Source: a virus. From it: 29,696 nt of DNA. The DNA is taken from positions 1 to 29,696 of the IMG/VR virus record IMGVR_UViG_3300048010_000288. One strand, given 5' to 3'. Shown piece after piece: positions 13,581 through 23,771 of this stretch; position 1 is the first letter of the stretch, and every line of letters starts with the position of its first letter. Under the pieces are notes generated by a model. That model was given only the letters and a program-made list of their open reading frames with translations, was not told the origin of the DNA and searched no databases. Both the position numbers and the translations under genes were made by a program.

Positions 13581-16394
13581 ATGAGCAGAATTTATCAGGG
13601 AGGCTCTGCGGAGTCTCGCTATAGACAAACAGATCTAGGCCAAGGCTATCGCCCACAACGGGCACAAAGTAATGAAAGAGCCGCTAAGGAGTGGCGTCAA
13701 AGAGTTATTGAGGATGGCAACACTAGGCTGAGGGATCTTGAACGGAAAACTCAGGCTGAAAATACTCAGTCCCGCCTCGAAATGCAGGTGGAAATCTCTG
13801 GTCTGAAGCAGCAACAGCTTGCGGAAGAGATCGAGCTTGAGATGGATCAGCAGTATGAGAAGGATATTCTCAAGCAAGAGCAGACCCATGAAGGTCTAGA
13901 GATGAAGCTGGACTCTGCTGAATTGCAGGCCAAGCATCAGGTCCAGAACGCCAACATGAGCGCCATGAAGGGTGCTGTTTCAAGCATCCTTAGCTTTGCT
14001 GGCTCTGCCATGCAATATGCCCAGGTTCAGGGTGAGATCGATGCAAGGGAGCAGGCTAAGCAGGATCTTATTGATTCAGGCGCTTGGGCGTTTGAGTCTG
14101 ACTTTGACGCCTCCTCTCCGGTTGGTTCTAGTGTTGTAGAGCAATCCAACAACCAATCACTAGTAGAGATCTCGGAAGAGACTGCTATTGCAAGCACTGG
14201 CCTAAATCCAGTTGATCAGGAGTCCCTTCGCCAAACTGTTGGCATTGGTCAATCTGATGCTCGCGTTCAGCGTCAGATCTCGTTAGGCGAAGCATCTGCA
14301 ACTATTGGCACTCGGATTACTCAAGCCTTCAATGATCCAAATCGTCGGATCACTATCATTGATCAGGCTACAGGGCAGCCAAAGACTATTCGTCCTATGG
14401 ACGCCAAGTCTTACGAGTTACCTCAGGTTGCCATGGCATTGGGCCAACAGCTCACCAGAGAGATGGGTGTTGCTAATGCTGATCGTTATACAGCAGTTAA
14501 GCAATATGTGCCCCAGCTACAGAATGCGATTAACAACCTAGTTGCTAGAGAGCAGGCTGGTCGCCTTGCTGGTGAACAGGCAACTAGGGAGTCGGCTGGG
14601 TTTACCCGTGCTGCCCAAGTGATGGCTACTGGTGATATTGGAGGAGCCTGGGCCGCTTACTACGAAGCTGCCGCTACCTCTGGCATCTACAAAGGCGATC
14701 AAGTCAAGATCACCAAGGCAGCTGTCGAAGCAATGGTACAGGATGCAACTCCTGCCCAGCTAGAGCAGCTCAAGAACGGCAACTACCGGGTGTTTGAAGG
14801 TGGCCCTACCTTCGCCAACGATAAGCGCTTTGCAGGGCTTATTGATGAGGCTATTCGTGACAAGAATAAAGGCTTAATTACTGACTTCAACCAGAATGAG
14901 AAGTTCCAACAAATTGAGCTAAGTAACGCCACAAATAGCTTTCAAGAGGCGTTGATGAATGCAGATAGCCCAGAGGCTACAACACAGGCTCATCAGGCTT
15001 ATGAGACCCAGCTGGAGGCCCTAGCGGCTGCAGGTAATGGTAAGGCCCGTGTAGAACTAGCCAAACAGCTAGGCAGATCAAATAACTACAACCCTGATAA
15101 CGCTAATAATCTTCGGTCTCGTATTGAGGCGGGTGAAACGTTCACTGAGGACTTCCTTATTGGCGAGCTGGCTAGTGGTCGGATTAACTCCAACGAGTTT
15201 GCTGATATCAAGCGTATGGGTCTGGCAACTCCTGAGCAGAAGGCCAAGGTCTATGGAGGTAAAGAGGCACGCAATGCTTCTAATGCTAGGGGCAAGTCAA
15301 TGGTGTCTCAGACTCTCATCAAGGCCAATCCATTCTTAGAAACTGCCCCTACTGATATCAGGAGCGGGATTGTTTCTAACATCTCCCAAGACATCGACAA
15401 ACGTCGTGACTTAGCTGTAAAGGGCTATGTCGAAGCAGCACAACAAGCTACCGGCCAAATCCCTGGACCTGGAGATGTGCAGAAGTTTGCGGATGATTGG
15501 CTCCAAAAAAATGTCCCCCTGCTACTTGATGGTGTTCAGGTTGATGAAACCAATGGAGCCGTAACTGGCTATCAATATCTGGGTGCATCCGAGCCACAGA
15601 AGGTTGGTGGATTCAGTAGTGCGTATATCAAGAACCCTGACGGCTCTCCCTATCAGGCATTCAACTATTCACAACTATCGCCACAGAAGTTAGCAGCTGT
15701 TGCTAACTCTGGTACATCTATAAATTATGCAGGAGATTCAATTCTTACTAGACAGGAGAAACTTGCTGGTGCAAAAGCTTACGTCTCTGGCCAAGCTTTC
15801 CCTCCTTCTATTGTTAGTAAAGCAACTGCCCTAGGTGTCACACCAGCTTATCTGGTGCGAGAGCAGGCTCGGGGCATAGGAAAAGAGTTAGGTGCGTTGC
15901 CGACACAACAACCACCCAGCCAGATACAGAAGACTGGTCTGAATGGTGCAAGCCTCGAACCTACAAACATGGAACAAGGAGCGGCTGTCCTCCAACAAAT
16001 GGGTGTGCCTACCAAGGGTGCTGCTTATCTCGCTGGAAATATCCAACAAGAATCTGGTTGGAATGGAATGCGCGACTGGGGGCAAGTCATGGGAGATGGG
16101 ACTAGCCGAAATGGCGGTCTTGTGTCTTGGGCGTCCTGGGCTAACGATCCAGCCCGTCTCGGGAAGATCGAAGCATACCTAGGTAAAGATATTTCTAAGG
16201 CAACTCACACAGAACAGCTTCGAGCAATGATGTGGGAGATGCAAACAAGCTATAAATCAGCGTATAGGGTATTCATGAACCCACTTGCTACTGATGCACA
16301 GCTAAGGCGAGCATCGTATCAATATTGGGGCTATGGACATGAGGGAGCACGTTTCCAGTATTCCCGACAACTCTATAGTAAATCATTAATTTAA
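13581..16394 (+). CDS. Internal virion protein C, T7 gp15-like, with C-terminal tail-lysozyme domain
   Basis: A 937-aa ejection protein (T7 gp15 is 747 aa). Residues about 20-150 are highly charged and helical, followed by a large helical body as in gp15 core proteins. The last ~145 residues form a separate domain: GAAYLAGNIQQESGWN with candidate catalytic Glu824, then RNGGLVSWASWANDPARL, matching the phage tail-lysozyme type (Phage_lysozyme2) that cleaves peptidoglycan during genome entry. In T7 the equivalent lytic activity is in the N-terminus of gp16, so in this lineage it is attached to gp15 instead. A hairpin lies in the 60-base gap to gp16. Confidence 0.9.
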   Translation: MSRIYQGGSAESRYRQTDLGQGYRPQRAQSNERAAKEWRQRVIEDGNTRLRDLERKTQAENTQSRLEMQVEISGLKQQQLAEEIELEMDQQYEKDILKQEQTHEGLEMKLDSAELQAKHQVQNANMSAMKGAVSSILSFAGSAMQYAQVQGEIDAREQAKQDLIDSGAWAFESDFDASSPVGSSVVEQSNNQSLVEISEETAIASTGLNPVDQESLRQTVGIGQSDARVQRQISLGEASATIGTRITQAFNDPNRRITIIDQATGQPKTIRPMDAKSYELPQVAMALGQQLTREMGVANADRYTAVKQYVPQLQNAINNLVAREQAGRLAGEQATRESAGFTRAAQVMATGDIGGAWAAYYEAAATSGIYKGDQVKITKAAVEAMVQDATPAQLEQLKNGNYRVFEGGPTFANDKRFAGLIDEAIRDKNKGLITDFNQNEKFQQIELSNATNSFQEALMNADSPEATTQAHQAYETQLEALAAAGNGKARVELAKQLGRSNNYNPDNANNLRSRIEAGETFTEDFLIGELASGRINSNEFADIKRMGLATPEQKAKVYGGKEARNASNARGKSMVSQTLIKANPFLETAPTDIRSGIVSNISQDIDKRRDLAVKGYVEAAQQATGQIPGPGDVQKFADDWLQKNVPLLLDGVQVDETNGAVTGYQYLGASEPQKVGGFSSAYIKNPDGSPYQAFNYSQLSPQKLAAVANSGTSINYAGDSILTRQEKLAGAKAYVSGQAFPPSIVSKATALGVTPAYLVREQARGIGKELGALPTQQPPSQIQKTGLNGASLEPTNMEQGAAVLQQMGVPTKGAAYLAGNIQQESGWNGMRDWGQVMGDGTSRNGGLVSWASWANDPARLGKIEAYLGKDISKATHTEQLRAMMWEMQTSYKSAYRVFMNPLATDAQLRRASYQYWGYGHEGARFQYSRQLYSKSLI

Positions 16395-16402
16395 TGTGTT
16401 GT

Positions 16403-16424
16403 GGGGTGTGGTACGCCATGCCCT
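16403..16424 (+). terminator. Hairpin between gp15 and gp16 genes
   Basis: GGGTGTGG before a TACG loop (16412-16415) pairs with CCATGCCC (16416-16423), including two G-T wobbles. GTTTTCATC follows at a short distance. It may be a partial terminator or an mRNA processing hairpin, separating two very large ejection-protein genes. Confidence 0.4.
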
Positions 16425-16454
16425 GCAAATAGTTTTCATCATTAACTACAACTA

Positions 16455-19400
16455 ATGGAGTATTTTGACCAGTTCCCGGGAGAGGACATCACGCCTGCGG
16501 GTAGTTTTGCCTCTGATCCTGAAAAGGACGAAGAAGAACTAGATGAGATGCTTAGGCAGCAACGTGATCAAGCTGCTCAAGTACAACAAGAACAAGAACA
16601 ACCAGCCCCTGCTACTGAAGCAGAGGCACCTGCTGAAGAGCAACCCCAAGAGGGGTGGATGGATCAGCTCACTGGCGCTGCTGTTGGCCGTGTTACTGAC
16701 TTGGTAGATAACGTCTTCCAGGGCGATCAGAAAACCTACGAAGAGATTCGTGAGGGTATGCGTGAGGCAAATGCCAAGCGCGAAGAAGAGCGTGAAGCTA
16801 ACCCTGTCACTGCTGTCCTTGATGAGACCGAAAGGGCTCTTGAGGGTGGTTATGCCGGTGTGATTGAGCAACCTATCCGATTTGCTCAGCAGATCATGGG
16901 GCAGGAAGCAACCTTCAACCTAGGCATTGCAGAGAACAAGACCGCCATTGGTGAGTTTGGTCGATCCACAATCACCATGCTTGGCCTCATGCGGGGTGCT
17001 GGTGCTGCTGGTGTGAAAGTTGGTGGTGGTGCTTCTGTCGCCTCTCGCCTCGCTACTGAGACAGCTCGTGGTGCTGTTGCTGACTTCATTATGGAAGAAG
17101 GTGATGGCAACCTCAGCAACCTGCTGGGTGAGATGAATCCAGATCTTGAGGACACCTTCCTCATGGCTCTGGCTCACGATGACGATGACAACGTCTGGAC
17201 CCGCAAGCTGAAGAACATGGCCGAAGGCGGCATCTTCGGCATTGCTGTAGATGGCATTGGTGAATTCATCGGTGCTGTTCGTGCTGGTAAAAAGGCCAAG
17301 GCTGCAGGGGGATCCCGTGAGCAGGTTAAGGAAGCAATGGAGAAATATCTCCAAGGTGAACTTGATTTGGGTATCACTTCCACTAAGCCAACTAAACAGC
17401 TTGGTGCATACGATGTATTCGTTGAGGTCACTGATGGTGATTTCTCCCGTATCAAGGAGCTTGATTCTTACGAGCTGCAGTCCCTGTTTAAGCACTACGA
17501 GGTAGATAAGTTCAGCAGTACTAAGAACATCCTCAGAGAGGCTGATCCTGAAGTCTCTATGGAGGCTGTTGGGGAGGCTGTCTATACAAAAGAACTGCCT
17601 AATGGATCTTCCATTGATTGGATGGCCCGGAAGGTTGACCCCGCTGAGATTGCATCTCCTGAGCCATCAACAACTGACCTCAGCATGTTGTCTGAGGAGG
17701 CCCAAGCCAACCTTCGTAAGGTGTCTGATGCCCGTGTACGTCTTGGTCAGGAGCTACAGAACCAGAACATCATTCGCATCGACTGGGATATTCAGACTGC
17801 TGAGACAAGACTCGATGCTCAGAGTCCTGAAGTTCAGAAGCTCGTCGAGGCTGATTACACCCGTCAACGTACTGAAGGCGAGCCTGAATGGTCTGAGCTG
17901 AATGATGCTCAGAAGTCAGACTGGGCCGAAGGTATGCGTAAGGATGGCTTCGGGGTTAAAGAAGAAAACCTAGGTACCCACGGAATCAAGCTCTATAAGC
18001 AGTTTGGTGAAGTTGCTAAGGAGCAAAAGCCCGGCACGATCATCCAAGCTGAAGCTGCTGATGATGGCTTTGGCAATAAGGGGATCTCTGAAGCTCAGAA
18101 GCGTCAGGGTGGCGGTGAAGACGCCGAAAGCAACGTCCGTGAGCGCCTCTATCAACGCTCTGGATTGTCTGAGCCTGATGAAACAGGCAAGATGTATGGC
18201 ATCGTCAAGTATAAGCCTGATGGTCGTAAGATCCTCCAACCCCTTGACTTCTCCCGTCCTATTCAGGAGCAAGTTGATGAGGCTATGGACTCCGCTTTCC
18301 AGTACAAGCTGGATGTGGATTCCGTCACTGGTGAGACTCGTCAAGCTGGCATTCTGATCAAGAAAGGTAATATCAACTTTGATCCCAATGTCCGTAGTCG
18401 CCTTAAAGAAAGTACTGATAACAACGCTCAGTCTGTAGAGACCAACCTCTACGAACCCAATGAGCGTGCTGCTATCACCTCAGGCACTACACCCACAGAA
18501 GCAGCAACATCACTCATCGATGCAGCAGGTTCTACCAATGCTCGTCGCATGGCAACGGATGAAACATTCCGTGGAATCCTTGCATCACCTGATGCTGAGA
18601 CTGCCCTACAAGGCGTTGTAAAGGCTGTTGCAGACAACCTTGATGTAGATGCTATCTACGACAAGCTTCGGGCCGCTAACAATGGCAAACAGGAGTGGAT
18701 TCTAGAGTCTATTCCTATTCTCAATGACTTCCTAGAAAGTAGCCGTGGTGCTAATGACTTCAGCTCTCTGACACAACTCCTCCAGAAGGCTGATGGCACT
18801 GTTGTTAAGCAGTACATGACCGATGAAGGTGCTTTGGCTGTGCGTGTCCTGGCTAAGGATACTGCTAACCAGATCTCTGATCTTGCTCGACAGATGCAAG
18901 AGGTTGATGCTGTCAATGGTGATTCTTATCGCCAAGCAGAGATGCTCTTGGATCGGATGGAAGTGCTCTCGAAGATGAATATCGAGGCCAGCTATAAGGC
19001 AGGCTCCCAACTGCAACGCCGTAACTCTTCTAAGTTCAATATCCGCAAGATCTTGGGTGAAGGAGATGGTGATGCTGCACTGAAGCAAGTCAAATCAGAC
19101 GAAACCATTACCAAACTGCGTGAAGCTCTGGCTGATGGTGATCCGAAGGCTAAGCAAGAGTTCCGAACTCTGGCTGATGCTGTCGTTCTGGCTGATGGCA
19201 ACCCTGAGAAGATCATGTCCTTCTGGAAGAAGTGGCGCACCGTAGGCGCAGCTGCACTTCGGACCGCTATGTATAACGGATACCTGTCAGCTACTCAGTC
19301 ACAGCTCCGCAACTTAGTCGGTAACGAGTTCAACCTTCTTCTCCGCCCTGCAACACAAGCAATTGGCTTCGCTGCTCAGGGTAACTTCACCGAAGCTCGT

Positions 19401-21125
19401 ATCCAAATGGCTGCATATCACGGCCTCTGGGAGATGCATGGTGAAGCATTCGACATCTTTAGGAAGTCATTCGCTAGGTCTGCAGAAGATACCAGTCAAG
19501 TTGTCCGTTTTGAAGGTGGACAGCCCGGTACTGGTCGCATGTTGGTCGAAAACATGAAAGCATCTGCCAAGACTCAAGGTGAGCGTGGTGCTGCTGAGCT
19601 AGTCGATATGTATTACTCAGTATTTAACAGTCCTTTTGTCCGTATGCCTACCCGTGGCCTACAAGCTGCGGATGATGCTGCCCGTACCCTCATTGCTCGT
19701 ATGGAGCTGAAGAAGGATGCAATGCGGAACAGCTTCGAGAAGGGCCAAGGCTTCAAGGTTGACGAGAAGCGCTACGCCAAGTTGGTTGAACTGAAGATCG
19801 ACGGTGAAGGAAACCTCCTTGATCAACGTCTTCTTGACACTGCTAAGGAAGTCACCTTCCAGGAAGACCTCCAGGGCTTTGGTAAGACCCTTCAGGACCT
19901 CAGCAATACCAATCCAGTGGTGAAGTTGATGTTCCCATTCGTCAAGACGCCTATCAACATCATGCGTCAGACGGCTAGTTATATTCCCGGCGTCCACCAA
20001 CGATTCATCAAGGACTTCCAAGATGCAATCGACGCAGGTGATGTCGAGAAGATCGCTATGTACAAGGGACGTGAAGCCATTGGCTACATGACTCTGGGTA
20101 CTGCTGTGGGTCTAGCTGCTGGTGGTGTAGTTACTGGTAAAGGACCTGCTGATAAGCAAAAGCGTGAGTTGTGGCTGAAGAATAACCAGCCCAATTCAAT
20201 CAAAACTCCCTTCGGGTGGGTGTCTTACGAGACGATTGAACCCCTCAATACGATCTTATCTGCCTCTGTAGACCTGATGCAGATGGCTGCCGCTGGTAAC
20301 CAATCTGCTTATGACAGAAGCTTTGCTCAGTTTGCCTATTCCATGTCTGCTGCAACCGTTGAGAAGTCCTACTTCCAAGGGATGATCGACACAGCTGCTC
20401 TGCTTAACATCCGTGACCCCCGTTGGGGTCAACTGGCCCAAAGAAAGATCGCTCAAACTGGTAACACCCTGATCCTTCCATTCTCAGGTGCTCGTGCCCA
20501 ACTGAGCCGTCTGCTGCAACCCGGTAAGCAGGAGTTTGACAATGTATGGCAGCAGGAGATGGCTCGTGCTCTCCCCACCACTCAGCGCATCTTCGGTGTT
20601 GATCGTGTGGACATCCTGGAGAACAAGCCAATGCAGTATGGGGACTATGTCAATAACATCTGGAATGTTCTGACGCCCTTTGACGTCACTAACGACAACC
20701 CTGACTCTGTTGCTAAGCAACTAGGTGAGCTTGGTGTAGATGTAACCCTCTCCTTCTCTGATACCTTTAAAGGTATTGATCTGACTGCCCGTGAAAAGCA
20801 GCAGTTCAACCAATATTTAGCTGATACTGGCATTGGTAAAGAACTCAAATCCCTTCTGGCTGGTGAGAAGTTTCAAGCAGATGTTGAGGCGTGGAAGGAA
20901 TCTGGCAAAGGCCAAGATCCTGCACCAAAGTGGCTCGATCTGATTCATACCAAGCTCCGTACAGCCAAACGTAAAGCCAGAGCAGCAATGCTAGCTGAGA
21001 ATCCAACTTTTGCTGACAAGGTCGATCTGAATCAAGTTGAAAGAAACCTTGTTAAACAAGGACGTTACAACCAAGAGCCTCCACAGAAGATTCAAAAACA
21101 ACTAGAGTTTATTCTAGAGTACTAA
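16455..21125 (+). CDS. Internal virion protein D, T7 gp16-like
   Basis: A 1556-aa ejection protein (T7 gp16 is 1318 aa), expected to span the inner membrane after ejection and draw DNA into the cell. The N-terminus (1-75) is acidic and Gln/Pro-rich; no soluble lytic transglycosylase motif is visible there, unlike T7. Hydrophobic or amphipathic segments appear at about 170-200, around 940-980 (SATQSQLRNLVGNEFNLLLR) and near 1205-1230 (YMTLGTAVGLAAGGVVTG). The C-terminal third is helical with conserved FVKTPINIMRQTASYIPG. It is followed immediately by the tail fibre gene with no gap. The reading frame is intact over 4.6 kb. Confidence 0.92.
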   Translation: MEYFDQFPGEDITPAGSFASDPEKDEEELDEMLRQQRDQAAQVQQEQEQPAPATEAEAPAEEQPQEGWMDQLTGAAVGRVTDLVDNVFQGDQKTYEEIREGMREANAKREEEREANPVTAVLDETERALEGGYAGVIEQPIRFAQQIMGQEATFNLGIAENKTAIGEFGRSTITMLGLMRGAGAAGVKVGGGASVASRLATETARGAVADFIMEEGDGNLSNLLGEMNPDLEDTFLMALAHDDDDNVWTRKLKNMAEGGIFGIAVDGIGEFIGAVRAGKKAKAAGGSREQVKEAMEKYLQGELDLGITSTKPTKQLGAYDVFVEVTDGDFSRIKELDSYELQSLFKHYEVDKFSSTKNILREADPEVSMEAVGEAVYTKELPNGSSIDWMARKVDPAEIASPEPSTTDLSMLSEEAQANLRKVSDARVRLGQELQNQNIIRIDWDIQTAETRLDAQSPEVQKLVEADYTRQRTEGEPEWSELNDAQKSDWAEGMRKDGFGVKEENLGTHGIKLYKQFGEVAKEQKPGTIIQAEAADDGFGNKGISEAQKRQGGGEDAESNVRERLYQRSGLSEPDETGKMYGIVKYKPDGRKILQPLDFSRPIQEQVDEAMDSAFQYKLDVDSVTGETRQAGILIKKGNINFDPNVRSRLKESTDNNAQSVETNLYEPNERAAITSGTTPTEAATSLIDAAGSTNARRMATDETFRGILASPDAETALQGVVKAVADNLDVDAIYDKLRAANNGKQEWILESIPILNDFLESSRGANDFSSLTQLLQKADGTVVKQYMTDEGALAVRVLAKDTANQISDLARQMQEVDAVNGDSYRQAEMLLDRMEVLSKMNIEASYKAGSQLQRRNSSKFNIRKILGEGDGDAALKQVKSDETITKLREALADGDPKAKQEFRTLADAVVLADGNPEKIMSFWKKWRTVGAAALRTAMYNGYLSATQSQLRNLVGNEFNLLLRPATQAIGFAAQGNFTEARIQMAAYHGLWEMHGEAFDIFRKSFARSAEDTSQVVRFEGGQPGTGRMLVENMKASAKTQGERGAAELVDMYYSVFNSPFVRMPTRGLQAADDAARTLIARMELKKDAMRNSFEKGQGFKVDEKRYAKLVELKIDGEGNLLDQRLLDTAKEVTFQEDLQGFGKTLQDLSNTNPVVKLMFPFVKTPINIMRQTASYIPGVHQRFIKDFQDAIDAGDVEKIAMYKGREAIGYMTLGTAVGLAAGGVVTGKGPADKQKRELWLKNNQPNSIKTPFGWVSYETIEPLNTILSASVDLMQMAAAGNQSAYDRSFAQFAYSMSAATVEKSYFQGMIDTAALLNIRDPRWGQLAQRKIAQTGNTLILPFSGARAQLSRLLQPGKQEFDNVWQQEMARALPTTQRIFGVDRVDILENKPMQYGDYVNNIWNVLTPFDVTNDNPDSVAKQLGELGVDVTLSFSDTFKGIDLTAREKQQFNQYLADTGIGKELKSLLAGEKFQADVEAWKESGKGQDPAPKWLDLIHTKLRTAKRKARAAMLAENPTFADKVDLNQVERNLVKQGRYNQEPPQKIQKQLEFILEY

Positions 21126-23768
21126 ATGGCAAACACACAAAACAAATATACGGGAAATGGCTCAACAAAGCTTTTCTCGTTTACATTCCCCTATATCAAT
21201 GAAGAAGATGTCAAGGTAACCCTTGATGCTGTTAACACAACTGAATATACATTTGCCAACGCGACAACTATTAGCTTCAATACAGCTCCTGCTAATGGGG
21301 TACAGATTGTCATCTATCGGGATACTGAAAGTGATTCCCTAGTCAACACCTTTTATCCCGGATCTGCTATCCGGGCTAGGGACCTTAATGACAATTTTAC
21401 CCAGACTCTTTATATCGTTGAAGAGCTAGATAACAACGCAGATGCTTCTTTAGATACGGCAGATGAGGCACTAGCGACGGCTCAGCGTGCAGAGAATACT
21501 GCTAACGAAGCATCTGATAAATCAGATATAGCTGTTTCTTCGGCTAATGCAGCTCAAAGCACTGCCGATTCAGCACTATCAAAGGCAAATCAAGCTCAAG
21601 ATGCTGCAGATCAAGCCTCTACAGATGCTTCTAATGCAGCTGATTCGGCTTCTGCAGCTCAGGCTTCAGCTGATGCAGCTCAAAGTGAGGCAGCTGAGGC
21701 AGCAGCCTTAGCCCAGCAAGCCGCAGATGATGCCGCCTTAGTGTCTACTGTTGTAGATACGGCTAATGAGGCTAAAGCTGATGCAGCTCAAGCTCTGACT
21801 ACGGCAGAAGGTGCTCTCAGTTCTGTTACAGATGACACCGCTGCTGGTGCGATTACTTTTGAAAAGCTCACCACCCACGAAGCTGGCGTCGGTGTAACGG
21901 GTGGCATTGTTGCAGTAACAGGGACCGCAGATGGTCGGCATTTTTATGCCAACAATTCTACAGGTGCCGGAGCTACTACCAATTACGGGTTCTTTTCCAA
22001 TATTGGTGGAACAGGTAACTACAACTTCTTCGCCGCAGGAGACTCACCGAACGTTTTCGAGGGTAACGTTGGTATTGGGACAACTGGACCCGAGGGAAAA
22101 CTTGTCGTAAGGCCTGGGGGTACTCCAACAACGACTATCGCTGGCAGAGATATGTCTGTCGGCGTTATGTCCAAATCTGCTTCTGGTAGATCGGCATTTA
22201 CTGTCCTGATTGAAAATAATTATACGGAGGATAGTGGCGAGGCAGGTTATTATTGGATCTATCCATTTGATAGTGGTGGCAACCCTAACTATAAGGTCTT
22301 TAGAAGTTCTGTAGGGGAAACGCTTGTAGATAAGTGTTGGATAAACCAAGCGGGTGGGGCATACTTTGCTGGTGATCTACAGGTTGATGGGAATATTGCT
22401 GGTGTCCCTACCGCTCTCAATGTTAAGGACTTTGGTGCAGTTGGTGATGGTGTGGCCAACGACACTAATGCTTTTAAGGCTGCTATTGCTGCAGCATCAA
22501 CCCAAGATGGTCCTAAGAAGATATGGGTACCTTATGGTACTTACTTAATCAAAGAACCTCTTTTAGTTTCAGGTAACGGTATCACTATTGAGGGTGAAGG
22601 GATTGGTAGCTCTCTCCTTTCGGCTGGGGCTCCCTGCAGCCGACTATTTCTGGATTTTGATGGGTTTGGTATTAACTGCACGGGTGAGCGTTTTGTCCTT
22701 AAATCCATCGAACTTTATGGATCGACTAGTCGCTATGATGATGTTGGTGGTAGCCAAAGTGGTGACAAGGCTGCAATTGGTATTGGTAACGGCATTGCCA
22801 CACGATTAGAGCGTGTAAGCATCTATCGTGAGCCTGGTATTGGTGTTTACACCTATGGAAATTCCGTGTCTTCGGTTTATTCACAGGTAAGTGTTGAAAA
22901 GTGTAAGGGGCTTGGTTTCTTATTCAGTAAGGGTCAAAACAGTGCTAACGCAGAGTGTGGGATCATCACAATGGATACCTGCCGTGTTGCTCGCTGTGAT
23001 GGTGCAGCTGTTATGGCTGGCAATCCTAATGATTCCGAATTATCTGCCTATAGAATAATCCAGCTTAATTGTGAATATTTCTTCTGTGGTGGGTTTAAGG
23101 CCATTCATAGCATGCCAGCCTCTGATCATGTTGTGCGCCTTAATGGTGACAACCATACGATGATTGGTTGCGCTGTCAGAGGGCCTATAAATCAACCTGG
23201 TGGAGTATCAACCACAAAAGGTGAAATCCTAGACGGAGTAACTGCTGATACTCTAGTTAAAGGTGTCTATGTTAATGGTAGAAACAACCTGCTCCTAAAC
23301 AACAGATACATCAATGTTTATGCGTTTGGCGTAACTATTTCTCAGACTAGTACGTACTGTAAGGTTGATGGCGCTGAATTGCGTAGTAATGGGTCTTTCT
23401 TCACCTATGGTGTTGACATTCAGCAGGGAGCAAAAGGCTATCAGATTGAACGTGTTGGCCGTGATCAATGTACTAACCCTTCTAATGACACTAGTACCAA
23501 AGCTAATGCCAGCACCCTTGCAGTTAAAACTGAGGGTGAGAGGATTAGATACACCGTAAACGGTGATGGCTTGGTTGTTGAGCCAGGTTATCTAGCTCTC
23601 ACAGCCAATAGCAGTAATGCCTTGCGTGTTGATACATCTACCCTTGAGACACGTCTTTATGGAGATCTACGCTTCAACAATGCGGGTGATGGAATTAAAT
23701 TGATGTCTCCTGATGGAACCATATACACACTCACTGTCGATAATGCCGGTTCTATTCAGGTTAGTTAA
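21126..23768 (+). CDS. Tail fibre / tailspike: T7 gp17 N-terminus with pectate-lyase-like beta-helix
   Basis: An 880-aa receptor-binding protein. Residues 1-~103 are the T7 tail-fibre N-terminal domain (YTGNGSTKLFSFTFPYINEE, then AIRARDLNDNFTQTLYIVEE) that docks to the tail. Residues ~104-232 are an Ala/Asp/Ser-rich coiled-coil shaft. A Gly-rich beta region (~250-428) follows, then a Pectate_lyase_3-type right-handed beta-helix starting at LNVKDFGAVGDGVANDTNAF (431-450). The beta-helix suggests a trimeric spike that binds or cuts a surface polysaccharide, unlike the thin fibre of T7. Catalytic residues cannot be assigned by eye. The C-terminus ends in a short beta segment (SPDGTIYTLTVDNAGSIQVS). 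This is the most likely host-range determinant. Confidence 0.9.
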   Translation: MANTQNKYTGNGSTKLFSFTFPYINEEDVKVTLDAVNTTEYTFANATTISFNTAPANGVQIVIYRDTESDSLVNTFYPGSAIRARDLNDNFTQTLYIVEELDNNADASLDTADEALATAQRAENTANEASDKSDIAVSSANAAQSTADSALSKANQAQDAADQASTDASNAADSASAAQASADAAQSEAAEAAALAQQAADDAALVSTVVDTANEAKADAAQALTTAEGALSSVTDDTAAGAITFEKLTTHEAGVGVTGGIVAVTGTADGRHFYANNSTGAGATTNYGFFSNIGGTGNYNFFAAGDSPNVFEGNVGIGTTGPEGKLVVRPGGTPTTTIAGRDMSVGVMSKSASGRSAFTVLIENNYTEDSGEAGYYWIYPFDSGGNPNYKVFRSSVGETLVDKCWINQAGGAYFAGDLQVDGNIAGVPTALNVKDFGAVGDGVANDTNAFKAAIAAASTQDGPKKIWVPYGTYLIKEPLLVSGNGITIEGEGIGSSLLSAGAPCSRLFLDFDGFGINCTGERFVLKSIELYGSTSRYDDVGGSQSGDKAAIGIGNGIATRLERVSIYREPGIGVYTYGNSVSSVYSQVSVEKCKGLGFLFSKGQNSANAECGIITMDTCRVARCDGAAVMAGNPNDSELSAYRIIQLNCEYFFCGGFKAIHSMPASDHVVRLNGDNHTMIGCAVRGPINQPGGVSTTKGEILDGVTADTLVKGVYVNGRNNLLLNNRYINVYAFGVTISQTSTYCKVDGAELRSNGSFFTYGVDIQQGAKGYQIERVGRDQCTNPSNDTSTKANASTLAVKTEGERIRYTVNGDGLVVEPGYLALTANSSNALRVDTSTLETRLYGDLRFNNAGDGIKLMSPDGTIYTLTVDNAGSIQVS
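21440..21825 (+). repeat. Degenerate GCAGCT/GCTGAT repeats coding the fibre coiled coil
   Basis: Imperfect short repeats encode the Ala-rich shaft: GCTGATGCAGCTCAA occurs near 21671 and again near 21779, with variants (AATGCAGCTCAA, TCTGCAGCTCAG) between. The repeats are in frame with heptad-like A-x-x-A patterns. Such repeats can recombine in frame to lengthen or shorten the shaft. Confidence 0.6.
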
Positions 23769-23771
23769 ATT

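Noticed and set aside
15124-15339. Alternative-frame 71-codon open frame inside the gp15 gene, as an example of many such frames
   Set aside because: It is in another frame of an intact, recognised gene, with no ribosome site or family; treated as a shadow.
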